From Acidimicrobiia bacterium (lineage in GTDB: Bacteria; Actinomycetota; Acidimicrobiia; Acidimicrobiales; CATQHL01), in contig VXXM01000021.1 in assembly GCA_009835395.1 (NCBI GenBank), positions 1 through 57,158 of the forward strand: a stretch of 57,158 bases of DNA, given 5' to 3'. Below, one piece after another: positions 49,384-57,158 of the stretch; the stretch's first letter is position 1; every line of letters starts with the position of its first letter. Position numbers and translations under genes: made by a program. The notes under the pieces were generated by a model, which saw nothing but the letters and a program-made list of their open reading frames with translations, was not told where the DNA came from and did not search any database.

Positions 49384-50982
49384 TCATGGCACGCGCTGGT
49401 CCCGGCGCGTCTCGATGAGACGCTCCGTGGCTCGCAGCGCCAGGGCGGAGATCGTGGCGGTGGGGTTGACGCCGCCGGAGGTCACGAAGACGCTGCCGTC
49501 GATCACGTACAGGTTCTCGACGTCGTGGCTCCGGCACCAGCGGTCCACGACGGAGGTCTCGGGATCATCGCCCATCCGGACGGTCCCGAGGAGGTGCCAA
49601 CCGGTGCCGCGCACCTGGGGGGTCACGACCGTCTCGTAGGCGCCGGCCTCGCTGAGGGACTCGGCGGCCCTGGCCGCCTGGAACTTCAGCAGCCGCCGGG
49701 AGTTCTCCGACACCCGGTACCGGATCCGCGGTGCCGGGATGCCGTCGGGGTCGACCAGCTCGCCGTCGAGGGTCACCGTGTTGTCCTCGTCGGGCAGGTC
49801 CTCGCCGATGATGCCCCACATGATCGAGTGGCCGAGGTTGGTGCGGACCCGCTCGTGCAGAGCGGTCCCCCAGACCGGGTCGCCGCCGAACCCCAGGGCG
49901 GCGCCGAGGGGACCGCCGGTGGGTTGCAGCCCCCACTTGGCCCCCCGCACGAAGTCCCGCTCGGGGTCGGTCTCGTAGAACTGCATGCACTGCAGGCTCT
50001 GGCCCCAGTGACCCTGCCAACTCTGCCAGTGGCGGTCGAACAGGCCGATCACCGTGCCGAAGGGATGCATCATCAGTCGCTTGCCCACCTGGCCGGAGCG
50101 GTTGGCCAGGCCGTCGGGGAAACGCTCGCTCTTCGAGAGCAGCAGCAGGCGCGGCGTCCCGATGCCGTTGGCCGCCACCAGCACCACCGATGCCGGCTGA
50201 TGCTGCTCGTGGCCGTCGCGGTCCACGTAGAGGGCACCGGTGGCGAGGCCGCGGCCGTCGACGGTGATCTCCCGCACGCGGGCGCCGGTCACCAGGCGGG
50301 CGCCGAAGCGCTCGGCGTCGGGCCAGTGGGTCTGGTCGGTGGAGCCCTTGGCGCCCTCCCCGCAGCCCCAGGCGCACGTGCCGCGCTGCACGCAGGGCCG
50401 CCGCCCCCGGTAGCGGCGGGAGGCGATGGCGTTGGTGCCGGGCCACCAGTGCCAGCCGAGCCGGTTGTGCGCCCGGGCGATGTGGGTCGCCACCTCCGGT
50501 AGGGGCAACGGCGGGAGGGGAGGCTCGGCTCCCGGTGGGTAGGCGGGGTCGCCGCCGATCCCCGAGACGCCGAAGTCCACGTCGGAGCGCTCGTAGAAGG
50601 GCTGGAGCTCACGGTAGGTCAGGGGCCAGTCGTCGGCGACGCCGTCGAGGGTCCGGACTCTGAAGTCCGAGGGCGCCAGGCGGGGCCACTGGGCGGCGAA
50701 CTGCACCGTGCTGCCGCCCACCCCGTTGAACATGAGCGGGTCGATGTCCGACTCGCTGACGTCCACGGGATAGTCGGCGCGCGCCCCGCGGACGTTCGGG
50801 TCCCAGGTCCACTGTTTCAGTCCGGTCAGCTCCCAGTCGTCGTAGGCGCCGCGGTAGGCCCCCGGGTCGGTCCGCTCGCCCTGCTCGAGGCACACCACGT
50901 CGAATCCCGCCTCGGCGAGGCGTCGCGAGGCAACGGCTCCCGAGGCGCCCGCCCCGACGATCAGCACGTCGGCCGCGGTCAC
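49384..50982 (-). CDS. GMC-family FAD oxidoreductase (large subunit type)
   Basis: 532 aa from GTG 50982, which overlaps the stop of the LLM gene (GTGA). FAD-binding GAGASGAVASRRLAEAGF near the N-terminus, GVGGSTVQFAAQWPRL, and the C-terminal active-site pair H463 (WHLLGTVRMG) and N506 (GGVNPTATI). A CxxGxCxxGC-like segment (CVQRGTCAWGCGEG) resembles that of gluconate/sorbitol dehydrogenase large subunits. No signal peptide, so cytoplasmic. With the subunit-3-like protein it probably forms an alcohol or sugar dehydrogenase complex. Confidence 0.92.
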   Translation of the reverse strand: MTAADVLIVGAGASGAVASRRLAEAGFDVVCLEQGERTDPGAYRGAYDDWELTGLKQWTWDPNVRGARADYPVDVSESDIDPLMFNGVGGSTVQFAAQWPRLAPSDFRVRTLDGVADDWPLTYRELQPFYERSDVDFGVSGIGGDPAYPPGAEPPLPPLPLPEVATHIARAHNRLGWHWWPGTNAIASRRYRGRRPCVQRGTCAWGCGEGAKGSTDQTHWPDAERFGARLVTGARVREITVDGRGLATGALYVDRDGHEQHQPASVVLVAANGIGTPRLLLLSKSERFPDGLANRSGQVGKRLMMHPFGTVIGLFDRHWQSWQGHWGQSLQCMQFYETDPERDFVRGAKWGLQPTGGPLGAALGFGGDPVWGTALHERVRTNLGHSIMWGIIGEDLPDEDNTVTLDGELVDPDGIPAPRIRYRVSENSRRLLKFQAARAAESLSEAGAYETVVTPQVRGTGWHLLGTVRMGDDPETSVVDRWCRSHDVENLYVIDGSVFVTSGGVNPTATISALALRATERLIETRRDQRVP

Positions 50983-52034
50983 GTGACCGCCGGGATGATG
51001 TCGGATCCGAACACCTCGATCAGGTCCAGGGGCAGCTCGTAGGACGGGAAGCCGCGGATGTAGAAGTTCCTCACCCCTGCGTCGCGGGCCCGGCGGATCT
51101 TCTCGGTGCACTCCTCGGCCGTGCCCACGACGCAGAACCGCTCGGCGTAGCGGCGGCCGTCCTCGTCGCTCACCCAGCGCCCCGCCACCTCGGCGGCGTG
51201 CATCCAGTCCTCGGCGTGGGTCATGTCGGGGTACACGTCGGGCACGACGGCGGGAACGTCGATCTCGATCCCGGCGAGCTGCAGGGCGCCGGTCGCACCG
51301 ACCTGCGCCAGGCCCACGCAGACGGGTTTGGCGACCCGGGCCGCCTCGGTCGGGTCGTCGGTGATGTGGCAGAACGTCCCGACGCAGATGTCCAGATCCT
51401 CGAGTGACCGCCCGGCGCGCGCCGCGCCGTCGCGGATGTGGCCGAGCGCCCGCTCGACCAGCGGCTGGGCGAGCCCGGCCAGCACGATGACCCCGTCGGC
51501 GATCTCGCCGGCCAGCTGCAGGGCCTTCGGCCCGGTGGCCGCCATGTAGACCGGCACCGGCGTGGACACCTTGCCGTGGAGGTGGATCTCCCGCCCGCCG
51601 TAGTCCGCCGGATGTCCTTCGAGAAGCCGGCGCACGGCGGCGATGTTGCGGCGCATCCCCGCCAGGCGGGTCGGCTTCATGCCCAGCAGCTTGATGGCGC
51701 TGTCGCCACTGCCCACGCCGAGGATCGTGCGGCCTGGGGCGATCTCGGCGACGGTGCGAGTGGCGGCCGCGGTCACGCTCGGATGCCGGGTCTCGAAGGT
51801 GGTGACGCACGAGCCGACGCGGATGCTGCGGGTCTCCAGAGCGGCCACCGTCAGGGTCGCCCAGACGTCGCGCCACAGGAACTGCGAGTCCGGGTACCAG
51901 GCGATCTCGAACCCGGCCTCCTCTGCCGCCCGGGCCGCGGCGCCGGCCGTCCGGACATCGGCGCAGGGGGGTATGCGGATCCCGAAGACGGGCGCCTGCG
52001 TGCTCACCGAACCTGCGAACTCACTTGAGTTCAC
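50979..52034 (-). CDS. LLM-class flavin oxidoreductase (F420/MER-like)
   Basis: 351 aa. Barrel with GFEIAWYPDSQFLWRD, VGSCVTTFETRHPSVTA, GRTILGVGSGDSAIK and PVYMAATGPKALQLAGEIAD, the pattern of F420-dependent methylene-tetrahydromethanopterin-reductase-like enzymes. This suggests F420 or FMN as cofactor; the substrate is unknown. The start GTG 52034 lies within a 10-bp tandem repeat, 7 bases after the permease stop, and the stop overlaps the GMC start. Confidence 0.88.
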   Translation of the reverse strand: MNSSEFAGSVSTQAPVFGIRIPPCADVRTAGAAARAAEEAGFEIAWYPDSQFLWRDVWATLTVAALETRSIRVGSCVTTFETRHPSVTAAATRTVAEIAPGRTILGVGSGDSAIKLLGMKPTRLAGMRRNIAAVRRLLEGHPADYGGREIHLHGKVSTPVPVYMAATGPKALQLAGEIADGVIVLAGLAQPLVERALGHIRDGAARAGRSLEDLDICVGTFCHITDDPTEAARVAKPVCVGLAQVGATGALQLAGIEIDVPAVVPDVYPDMTHAEDWMHAAEVAGRWVSDEDGRRYAERFCVVGTAEECTEKIRRARDAGVRNFYIRGFPSYELPLDLIEVFGSDIIPAVT

Positions 52035-52050
52035 TTGAGTTCACTTGAAG
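52021..52050. repeat. Three 10-bp tandem repeats across a stop/start junction
   Basis: tcacttgagt (52021-52030), the same again (52031-52040), then tcacttgaag (52041-52050). On the minus strand each unit supplies a GTGA: the first read provides the permease stop (TGA 52043-52041), the second the LLM start (GTG 52034). The unit length is not a multiple of three, so change in copy number would alter the distance and frame between the two genes. Confidence 0.85.
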
Positions 52051-52955
52051 AGGTAGAGCGGACGACCCTCCTCGCGCGGTGGCAGGACCTTCCGCCCCGA
52101 GACGGCGATGGCGAGGATCGTCACGATGTAGGGCAGCGCCAGTAGCAACTCGCCGGCCACAGGGATGTCCCGGGCTTGGAGTTGGAAGCCCAGCGCGTAG
52201 GAGGCGCCGAAGATCACCGCCGCCACCGCCCCGCCCGCGGGGTTCCAGCGCCCCAGGATGACGATGGCGATGGCGATGTAGCCCCTGCCGCGCACGACGT
52301 CGTGCAGGAACAGCCGGATGTCGGCCAGGATCATGTAGGCGCCGGCGAGGCCACCCAGGATGCCGCTGACGGTCATCGCCGCCAGCCGCACCCGCAGCAC
52401 GTTGACGCCGGTGGCCTGGGCACCCTCGGCGTACTCACCGCAGGCGCGCAGCCGCACACCGATCCCCGTCCTGAACATCAGGTACCAGATCACGGGCACG
52501 CACAGGTAGGTCATGTAGGCCATCCAGTGCTGGTCGGCCAGCACGCCGATGCCCGGAATGGCAGCCAGGCCGGGAATGCGCTGCGTGATCGAGCCGCGCG
52601 GGACCGACATGGCCTCCAACCCGCCGCGCCGTATCAGGACGTCGAACAGATAGCTGGTGGCGCCCAGGGCCAGGATGTTGAAGGCGATTCCCACGACCAC
52701 CTGGTCACCCCGCAGCCCGACGGTGATCCAGCCCAGCAGCAGCCCGAAGGCGGCGCCGAACAGCAAGGCGAACCAGAAACCGGCCAACTCCCCGCCGAAG
52801 GTGGCCGCAGCCCACGCGGACACCCAGGCCCCGAGCAGCATCAACCCCTCGAGTCCGATGTTGAGCACGCCCGAGCGCTGGGCGATCACACCCCCGAGGG
52901 CTGCGAGCAGCAGCGGCACGCCGGCCACCACCGTGGCGTTCAGGACGTCACTCAC
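52041..52955 (-). CDS. BMP-type (nucleoside-like) ABC transporter permease
   Basis: 304 aa from GTG 52955. Hydrophobic throughout, with the signature QRSGVLNIGLEGLMLLGAW, the GDQVVVGIAFNILALGATSY region and RLRACGEYAEGAQATGVNV, which are the hallmarks of the second permease of basic-membrane-protein/nucleoside importers. It is divergent from the BMP lipoprotein (55232) and ATPase (56307); its sister permease is not in the window and may lie past the right edge. First gene of the minus-strand LLM/GMC block. Confidence 0.9.
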   Translation of the reverse strand: MSDVLNATVVAGVPLLLAALGGVIAQRSGVLNIGLEGLMLLGAWVSAWAAATFGGELAGFWFALLFGAAFGLLLGWITVGLRGDQVVVGIAFNILALGATSYLFDVLIRRGGLEAMSVPRGSITQRIPGLAAIPGIGVLADQHWMAYMTYLCVPVIWYLMFRTGIGVRLRACGEYAEGAQATGVNVLRVRLAAMTVSGILGGLAGAYMILADIRLFLHDVVRGRGYIAIAIVILGRWNPAGGAVAAVIFGASYALGFQLQARDIPVAGELLLALPYIVTILAIAVSGRKVLPPREEGRPLYLFK

Positions 52956-53211
52956 GTGCCGATGCCTCGCCCGATCTCAGGCCGGTCTCGGTGGACCGGA
53001 ACTCCCCCCATGGGAACGATTATGACAGACGACCTCCGCCGCCGTTGCCGGCGGTGCCGGTCCGGCCCGATCGTGGCCGGTCCGGGGTGTGGCGTCCGGT
53101 TCCGGAGCGGCGGCTCCCGGCAATCGACGATTCCGGGGGCGGTTCGAGGTGGCCGTTCATTCTTTCCGGTGTCGCCGCCGGGTGTATAGTCCCGCGCCGG
53201 GGGAACCGGGT
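52956..53211. promoter_or_regulatory. Divergent intergenic region with a promoter for each side
   Basis: 256 bp between the permease and the alpha/beta hydrolase genes. Plus strand: TATAGT (53185-53190) 21 bases before the ATG at 53212, with GGGGGAA as ribosome-binding site; the -35 region (ctttcc) is weak. Minus strand: CATAAT (read 53024 to 53019) about 64 bases before the permease GTG. No recognisable operator palindrome or small gene was found here. Confidence 0.45.
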
Positions 53212-54021
53212 ATGAGCGGTCAGAACGGCCAGCACGTAGCGCAGCATCTCGATTTGGGGGGTGGGCAGATCCACCTGATGCGTGCCGGCGCGGGGGAGGA
53301 GTTGCTCTTCCTGCACCCTGCCGCCGGTGCTGGATTCTGGCTGCCCTTCCACGCTCTGCTGGCTGAGCGCTTCGACCTGATCTCCCCCGATCACCCCGGT
53401 TTCGGCGAGTCCGACCGGCTGGAGTGGATCGACGGCATGGAGGACCTCGTCTACTTCTACCTCGACCTGCTGGAGGAGTTGGGGCTGGAGTCGGTCCACG
53501 TGGTGGGGGCCTCGCTCGGGGGATGGCTGGCAGCCGAGTTGGCCGTGCATCAGCCGTCGAAGGTGCGCAGCCTCGTAATGGTCGACCCCATCGGCCTCGA
53601 CCTGCCCGAGCACCCCGTCGAGGACATGTTCGGCATGAATCCCGACGAGCTCCGGGCGGCGCTGTTCGTCGACCAGGAGTTGGCGCTGCAGTTCATCTCC
53701 CCCGAGCCCACCCTCGACATGCTGATGCGCGCCTTCAAGGAGAAGACGAGCTTCGCCCGCCTGGCCTGGAACCCGTTCTGCTGCAACCCGAAGCTCCACC
53801 GGCGGCTGCATCGCGTCACCGCACCCACGTTGATCCTCTGGGGGAGCGACGATCGCCTCGTGCCTCTGGCCCACGGGGAGCACTACCGGGAACTCATCGC
53901 CGATGCGCGCCTGGAGATCATCGACGACTGCGGCCACGCGCCGCTGCTGGAGCAGCCCGGGCCGACCGTCGAGGCCATCGGGCGGTTCCACGCCGAACTC
54001 GCCGCCAAGGGGGCCTGCTGA
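53212..54021 (+). CDS. Alpha/beta-fold hydrolase beside LLM monooxygenase
   Basis: 269 aa from ATG 53212. Nucleophile S101 in GASLGG, acid D214 (WGSDDRLVP), base H242 (CGHAPLLEQ); HPGFGESDR is the typical cap-proximal loop. Likely hydrolyses an ester, lactone or C-C bond. The end overlaps the next gene by 1 base (TGATG). In several actinobacterial pathways an LLM monooxygenase and an alpha/beta hydrolase act in succession (Baeyer-Villiger-type oxidation then ester cleavage); that reading fits but is inference. Confidence 0.9.
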   Translation: MSGQNGQHVAQHLDLGGGQIHLMRAGAGEELLFLHPAAGAGFWLPFHALLAERFDLISPDHPGFGESDRLEWIDGMEDLVYFYLDLLEELGLESVHVVGASLGGWLAAELAVHQPSKVRSLVMVDPIGLDLPEHPVEDMFGMNPDELRAALFVDQELALQFISPEPTLDMLMRAFKEKTSFARLAWNPFCCNPKLHRRLHRVTAPTLILWGSDDRLVPLAHGEHYRELIADARLEIIDDCGHAPLLEQPGPTVEAIGRFHAELAAKGAC

Positions 54022-55163
54022 TGCAGTTCTTCATGTTCCACCTGATGCCCTACCCGTACCTGCCCGAGGACTTCGACGAGCGCGAGTCGGCGTGGGTGAC
54101 GTTGCCCAACACCACCTACGACCCCACAGTCGGGACGGGTCTGTACAACCGCTACCTGGACGAACTCGAGTACGCCGAGCAGCTCGGCTTCGACGGCATC
54201 TGCGTGAACGAGCACCACCAGAACGCCTACGGCACGATGCCGTCGCCGAACCTCATGGCCGCCGCCCTGGTGCGTCGCACCGAAAGGCTCAAGCTGGCGA
54301 TCGTCGGCAACGGCCTGCCGCTGCGCGACCACCCGCTGCGGGTCGCCGAGGAGGTGGCGATGCTCGACGTCATCTCGGGCGGGCGCATCATCTCGGGGTT
54401 CGTGCGCGGCATCGGCGACGAGTACTTCTCCATGAGCATTGACCCGTCCACCTCCCGGGAGCGCTACAGCGAGGCCCACGACCTCATCATCAAGGCCTGG
54501 ACCACCGAGGGTCCGTTCCGCTGGATCGGCAAGCACTACCGCCTCAACTACGTCAACGTCTGGCCGCGCCCGCTGCAGCAGCCGCATCCGCCCATCTGGA
54601 TCCCCGCCTTCGGCAGCACCGAGACCATGACCTGGGCCGCCGAGCGCCACTACACCTACCTGTCGGTGTTCGCCCCGTCGAAGCTGCTGAAGCGCTGGTT
54701 CGACGGGTACCGCGCCGGTGCCAACGCCGCCGGCTACGAGGCGCCCCGGGACAAGATCGGCATTCTCCTGCCCATCTACGTCGCCGAGACCGAGAAGGAG
54801 GCCCACGCCGAGGGCCGCCAGTACGTCACCTGGCTCTACCACAAGGGCCTGAAGCACAAGTTCGAGCACCTCTTCCCGCCCGGCTACATGACCGATCACT
54901 CGTGGGGGAGGTTCCTGCAGTCCGGTCTCGGCGCGTACTCCGACGTGAGCTACGAGGACCTGGTGAAGCAGGGCTACGCGGTCGTGGGCAGCCCGGCGAC
55001 GGTGCGGGAGCGGCTGGCCGAACTAGCCGAGGAGCTCGGCTTCGGCCTCGTCAACGCCCTGCTGCACATCGGTGACATGCCCCACGACCACACGATCCGC
55101 AACATGGAGCTCTTCGCCCGCGAGGTCATGCCGCACTTCCGAACACAGAGCGCCGCCGCGTAA
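54021..55163 (+). CDS. LLM-class flavin-dependent monooxygenase
   Basis: 380 aa. Luciferase-like barrel with GFDGICVNEHHQNAYGTMPSPNLMAA, where NEHH is the family hallmark, LRVAEEVAMLDVISGGRIISG, and GSPATVRERLAEL near the C-terminus. Probably FMNH2- or F420-dependent; no reductase gene is nearby. Coupled by TGATG to the alpha/beta hydrolase and followed 68 bp later by the BMP lipoprotein. Confidence 0.9.
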   Translation: MQFFMFHLMPYPYLPEDFDERESAWVTLPNTTYDPTVGTGLYNRYLDELEYAEQLGFDGICVNEHHQNAYGTMPSPNLMAAALVRRTERLKLAIVGNGLPLRDHPLRVAEEVAMLDVISGGRIISGFVRGIGDEYFSMSIDPSTSRERYSEAHDLIIKAWTTEGPFRWIGKHYRLNYVNVWPRPLQQPHPPIWIPAFGSTETMTWAAERHYTYLSVFAPSKLLKRWFDGYRAGANAAGYEAPRDKIGILLPIYVAETEKEAHAEGRQYVTWLYHKGLKHKFEHLFPPGYMTDHSWGRFLQSGLGAYSDVSYEDLVKQGYAVVGSPATVRERLAELAEELGFGLVNALLHIGDMPHDHTIRNMELFAREVMPHFRTQSAAA

Positions 55164-55231
55164 CGGACCCACCTCCGGGATCGACGGCGGACACCGAACA
55201 CCGACAACCGGTTACAAGAAGGGGGAACCCA

Positions 55232-56272
55232 ATGATCATTCGACGCACACCTGCGGGGAGGCTGATGACGCTGCTCCTCGCCCTGCTGGCGACGCTGGCC
55301 CTGGTGGCCGTCTCCTGCGGGGAGGATGAGGAGGAAGGCACTCAGGTCGGGAAGGATTCGCCGCGGATCGCCCAGTTGCACCCCGATGCCGTGAACGCGG
55401 CCGGTTGGTACCGCGACGGCTACGCCGCATTCGAGAAGATGGCGGCGATTCTCGACACCGAGCCGGACGTCCTCGAGCACATCTCCTACGACCAGGCACC
55501 CCAGACGCTGCGCCAGCTGGCTGAGGACGGCTACGACATCATCGTGCCGCACTCCAGCGGGTACGAGGCTGCGGTCCTGGAGGTGGCTCCGGAATACCCG
55601 GGGACCTGGTTCATCATCTACTCGGACCTGTCGACCACCAACGACCTGCCGAACGTGGCGGGTTGGGCGGTCCACTGGAACCAGGTGGGCTACATGGCCG
55701 CGGCCATCGGCTGCGCCGCCTCCGACGCCAAGAGCATCGGCATGATCGTGAGTGCCCCGATCCCGGCGATGACCCGCTGGACGGGCGGCTCCTACCAGTT
55801 CAGCGAGGACTCCTCCGACGTCCTGGGCTACCCGTGCGAGTTCAACGACGTCTGGACGGGTGACTTCCTGGACGCCGCCAAGGCCAAGCAGGCCGCGCAG
55901 GCTCTGATCGACGGGGGCGCCGACGTGCTCTTCGACGCCGCCGATGCCGCAGGCGCCGGAGCGGTGGAGGCCGCTGTGCAGAACGACGTCAAGTATGTCG
56001 GCGGTGTGTCGGACCAGTGCGAGCAGGCGCCGGGCATCATCATCACGAGCGTCATCATGAACTTCGACGTCGCCTACGAGCAGATGGGCCAGTTCTACAA
56101 GGACGGCTCGCTGGAGCCCGCGATCTATTCCATGAACGTCGTCAACACCGGCATCGACATCGCCTCGAAGTGCAATCCCGACCCCGACGTCGACTCAGCC
56201 ATCGACGCTGTGATCTCAGGCGTTGAGGCCGGTGACATCGTCGTCGATCCGACGCGCGAGAAGACCCCGTAA
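55232..56272 (+). CDS. BMP-family substrate-binding lipoprotein
   Basis: 346 aa. Lipobox VAVSC (Cys29) followed directly by an acidic EDEEEG tether of a few residues and then the binding domain. Family features: NAAGWYRDGYAAFEKM, YDIIVPHSSGYEAAV, GYMAAAIGCAASDAKSIGMI and GGADVLFDAADAAGAGAVEAA. BMP proteins bind nucleosides, purines or related compounds. AAGGGGGAA ribosome-binding site before the ATG. Unlike the other two binding proteins of the window it has no long stalk. Confidence 0.92.
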   Translation: MIIRRTPAGRLMTLLLALLATLALVAVSCGEDEEEGTQVGKDSPRIAQLHPDAVNAAGWYRDGYAAFEKMAAILDTEPDVLEHISYDQAPQTLRQLAEDGYDIIVPHSSGYEAAVLEVAPEYPGTWFIIYSDLSTTNDLPNVAGWAVHWNQVGYMAAAIGCAASDAKSIGMIVSAPIPAMTRWTGGSYQFSEDSSDVLGYPCEFNDVWTGDFLDAAKAKQAAQALIDGGADVLFDAADAAGAGAVEAAVQNDVKYVGGVSDQCEQAPGIIITSVIMNFDVAYEQMGQFYKDGSLEPAIYSMNVVNTGIDIASKCNPDPDVDSAIDAVISGVEAGDIVVDPTREKTP

Positions 56273-56306
56273 CCCGGTGAACGGTCGCAACTAGCGTCTC
56301 CGGTAC

Positions 56307-57158
56307 GTGGGAGCGGCCATAGATCACGCGGGGCCGGTGACGGCCAGGGAACCTTCGACCCTGGCCGTCACCGGCCTGCACAAGCACTTCGGCCGGGTTC
56401 GGGCCAACGACGGCATCGACGTCACCTTCCGGGGCGGCGAGGTGCACGCCCTGCTCGGCGAGAACGGCGCCGGCAAGTCCACGCTCATCAAGTGCCTGAC
56501 GGGCGTCTACCGGCCCGACTCGGGGCGCGTCACCGTGGACGACCGGGAGGTGACGATCCGGGACCCCGCCGACTCCCGAGAGTGCGGGATCGCGGTGGTG
56601 CACCAGAGTTCCACGCTGATCTCCCGCCTGACTTTGCTGGAGAACGTGGTCCTGCAGGAGGGACGCCTCGGGCGGATCCCCAGCGAGTTGGCGGACCGCC
56701 TCGTCGAGAGCGGCAGCCGGCTGGGTTTCTCCATCGATCCGAGGGCCCGGGTGGAGAGGCTCTCGGTCGGCGATCTCCAGCGAGCCGAGATCGCCCGGGC
56801 CTTCATGCAGGAGGCCTGGCTCGTCATCCTCGACGAGCCGACCGCCGTCCTGGCTCCGGCTGAGCGCGCCAGCCTCTTCGACCTGTTCGGCTCGCTCACC
56901 GCCCAGGGAGTGGGGGTGGTGTTCGTGACCCACCACCTCGCCGAGGCGCTCGCCGAGAGCAGCCGCACGACCGTGCTGCGCGCGGGGCAGGTCGTCGGGC
57001 GCCTCGAGTCCGGCCATCAGGTGGATGAGCGGGAGTTGGTGCGGCTCATCGTCGGGGACGACGCGCCTCATCCGTCAGTGGTGGGCGACGTGAGCGGAGG
57101 TCCGCTCGGGGTCCCGGGCGCACTGCCTAACGGGGAAGGGGCGGCCGGCGACGGGGAG
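56307..57158 (+). CDS. ABC transporter ATP-binding protein of BMP/nucleoside importer (partial, 3' end off the window)
   Basis: Open from GTG 56307 (or GTG 56337) to the right edge, 284 codons so far. First nucleotide-binding domain complete: Walker A GENGAGKST, Q-loop VVHQSSTL, signature LSVGDLQRAEIARA (LSVG-x-x-Q is characteristic of nucleoside/BMP ATPases), Walker B LVILDEPTAVL, H-loop THHLAEAL. A second domain is expected beyond the edge, as in other members. The stretch after residue 250 is Gly/Pro-rich and looks like the inter-domain linker. Partner of the BMP lipoprotein and the permease at 52041. Confidence 0.93.
   Translation, partial: MGAAIDHAGPVTAREPSTLAVTGLHKHFGRVRANDGIDVTFRGGEVHALLGENGAGKSTLIKCLTGVYRPDSGRVTVDDREVTIRDPADSRECGIAVVHQSSTLISRLTLLENVVLQEGRLGRIPSELADRLVESGSRLGFSIDPRARVERLSVGDLQRAEIARAFMQEAWLVILDEPTAVLAPAERASLFDLFGSLTAQGVGVVFVTHHLAEALAESSRTTVLRAGQVVGRLESGHQVDERELVRLIVGDDAPHPSVVGDVSGGPLGVPGALPNGEGAAGDGE

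Overview
The window is high-GC DNA (roughly 70 % by eye) with dense, often overlapping genes (ATGA, GTGA and TGATG junctions), frequent GTG/TTG starts and several near-leaderless promoters. Families include luciferase-like (LLM) flavin monooxygenases, CaiB CoA-transferases, MaoC hydratases, phytanoyl-CoA dioxygenases and many lipoprotein-dependent ABC importers. This points to an actinobacterium. The enrichment resembles what I associate with Acidimicrobiia, including sponge/marine symbiont lineages, but that placement is inference. No rRNA, tRNA, CRISPR array, prophage or insertion sequence was recognised.

Layout. (1) 1-4627, minus strand: E1-alpha of a thiamine-diphosphate 2-oxoacid dehydrogenase (cut by the left edge), a free-standing lipoyl-domain protein, an SDR dehydrogenase, a metal-dependent amidohydrolase and a phytanoyl-CoA dioxygenase-like enzyme. 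(2) 4685-7403, plus: cupin, amidase-signature amidase and alpha/beta hydrolase, divergent from block 1 over a compact bidirectional promoter. (3) 7499-18560, plus: one long catabolic operon holding a complete sugar-type ABC importer (solute-binding lipoprotein on an alanine-rich coiled-coil stalk, two permeases, MalK-type ATPase), two SDRs, an SMP-30 lactonase, a mandelate-racemase-subgroup dehydratase, a VOC protein, MaoC, CaiB/BaiF and a muconolactone-isomerase-like protein. SDR, lactonase and acid-sugar dehydratase together suggest an oxidative, non-phosphorylative sugar route. (4) 18711-30947, plus: two giant tandem alpha-2-macroglobulin-like proteins (2056 and 2000 aa). Both lack the thioester motif, they differ in lipidation, and each has its own copy of a conserved 36-bp promoter/leader. 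(5) 30944-31918: a small lower-GC patch with an antitoxin-like gene, an eight-codon remnant of its toxin partner, and an HNH-like protein.

(6) 31921-40285: a RidA protein divergent from a ROK regulator that heads a plus-strand operon of M20 amidohydrolase, sugar-binding lipoprotein with a proline-rich stalk, RbsC-type permease, YhfX-like PLP enzyme, RbsA-type ATPase and glucosamine-6-phosphate deaminase, probably an amino-sugar uptake and degradation locus. (7) 40295-41371, minus: a methyltransferase fused to a Mug/TDG-type DNA glycosylase. (8) 41502-45414, plus: small protein, orphan molybdenum hydroxylase large subunit and a DUF1116 (AllG/YlbE-like) protein. (9) 45411-52955, minus: BMP-type permease, LLM oxidoreductase, GMC oxidoreductase, gluconate-dehydrogenase-subunit-3-like protein, second LLM monooxygenase, atypical M20 protein and a hydroxyisobutyrate-dehydrogenase-family enzyme. 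(10) 53212-57158, plus: alpha/beta hydrolase, third LLM monooxygenase, BMP lipoprotein and an ABC ATPase cut by the right edge. Blocks 9 and 10 are divergent and appear to share one BMP-type importer.

The most unusual material is the thioester-less macroglobulin pair, the stalked binding proteins, the methyltransferase-glycosylase fusion and the ROK/M20/YhfX/NagB importer locus.
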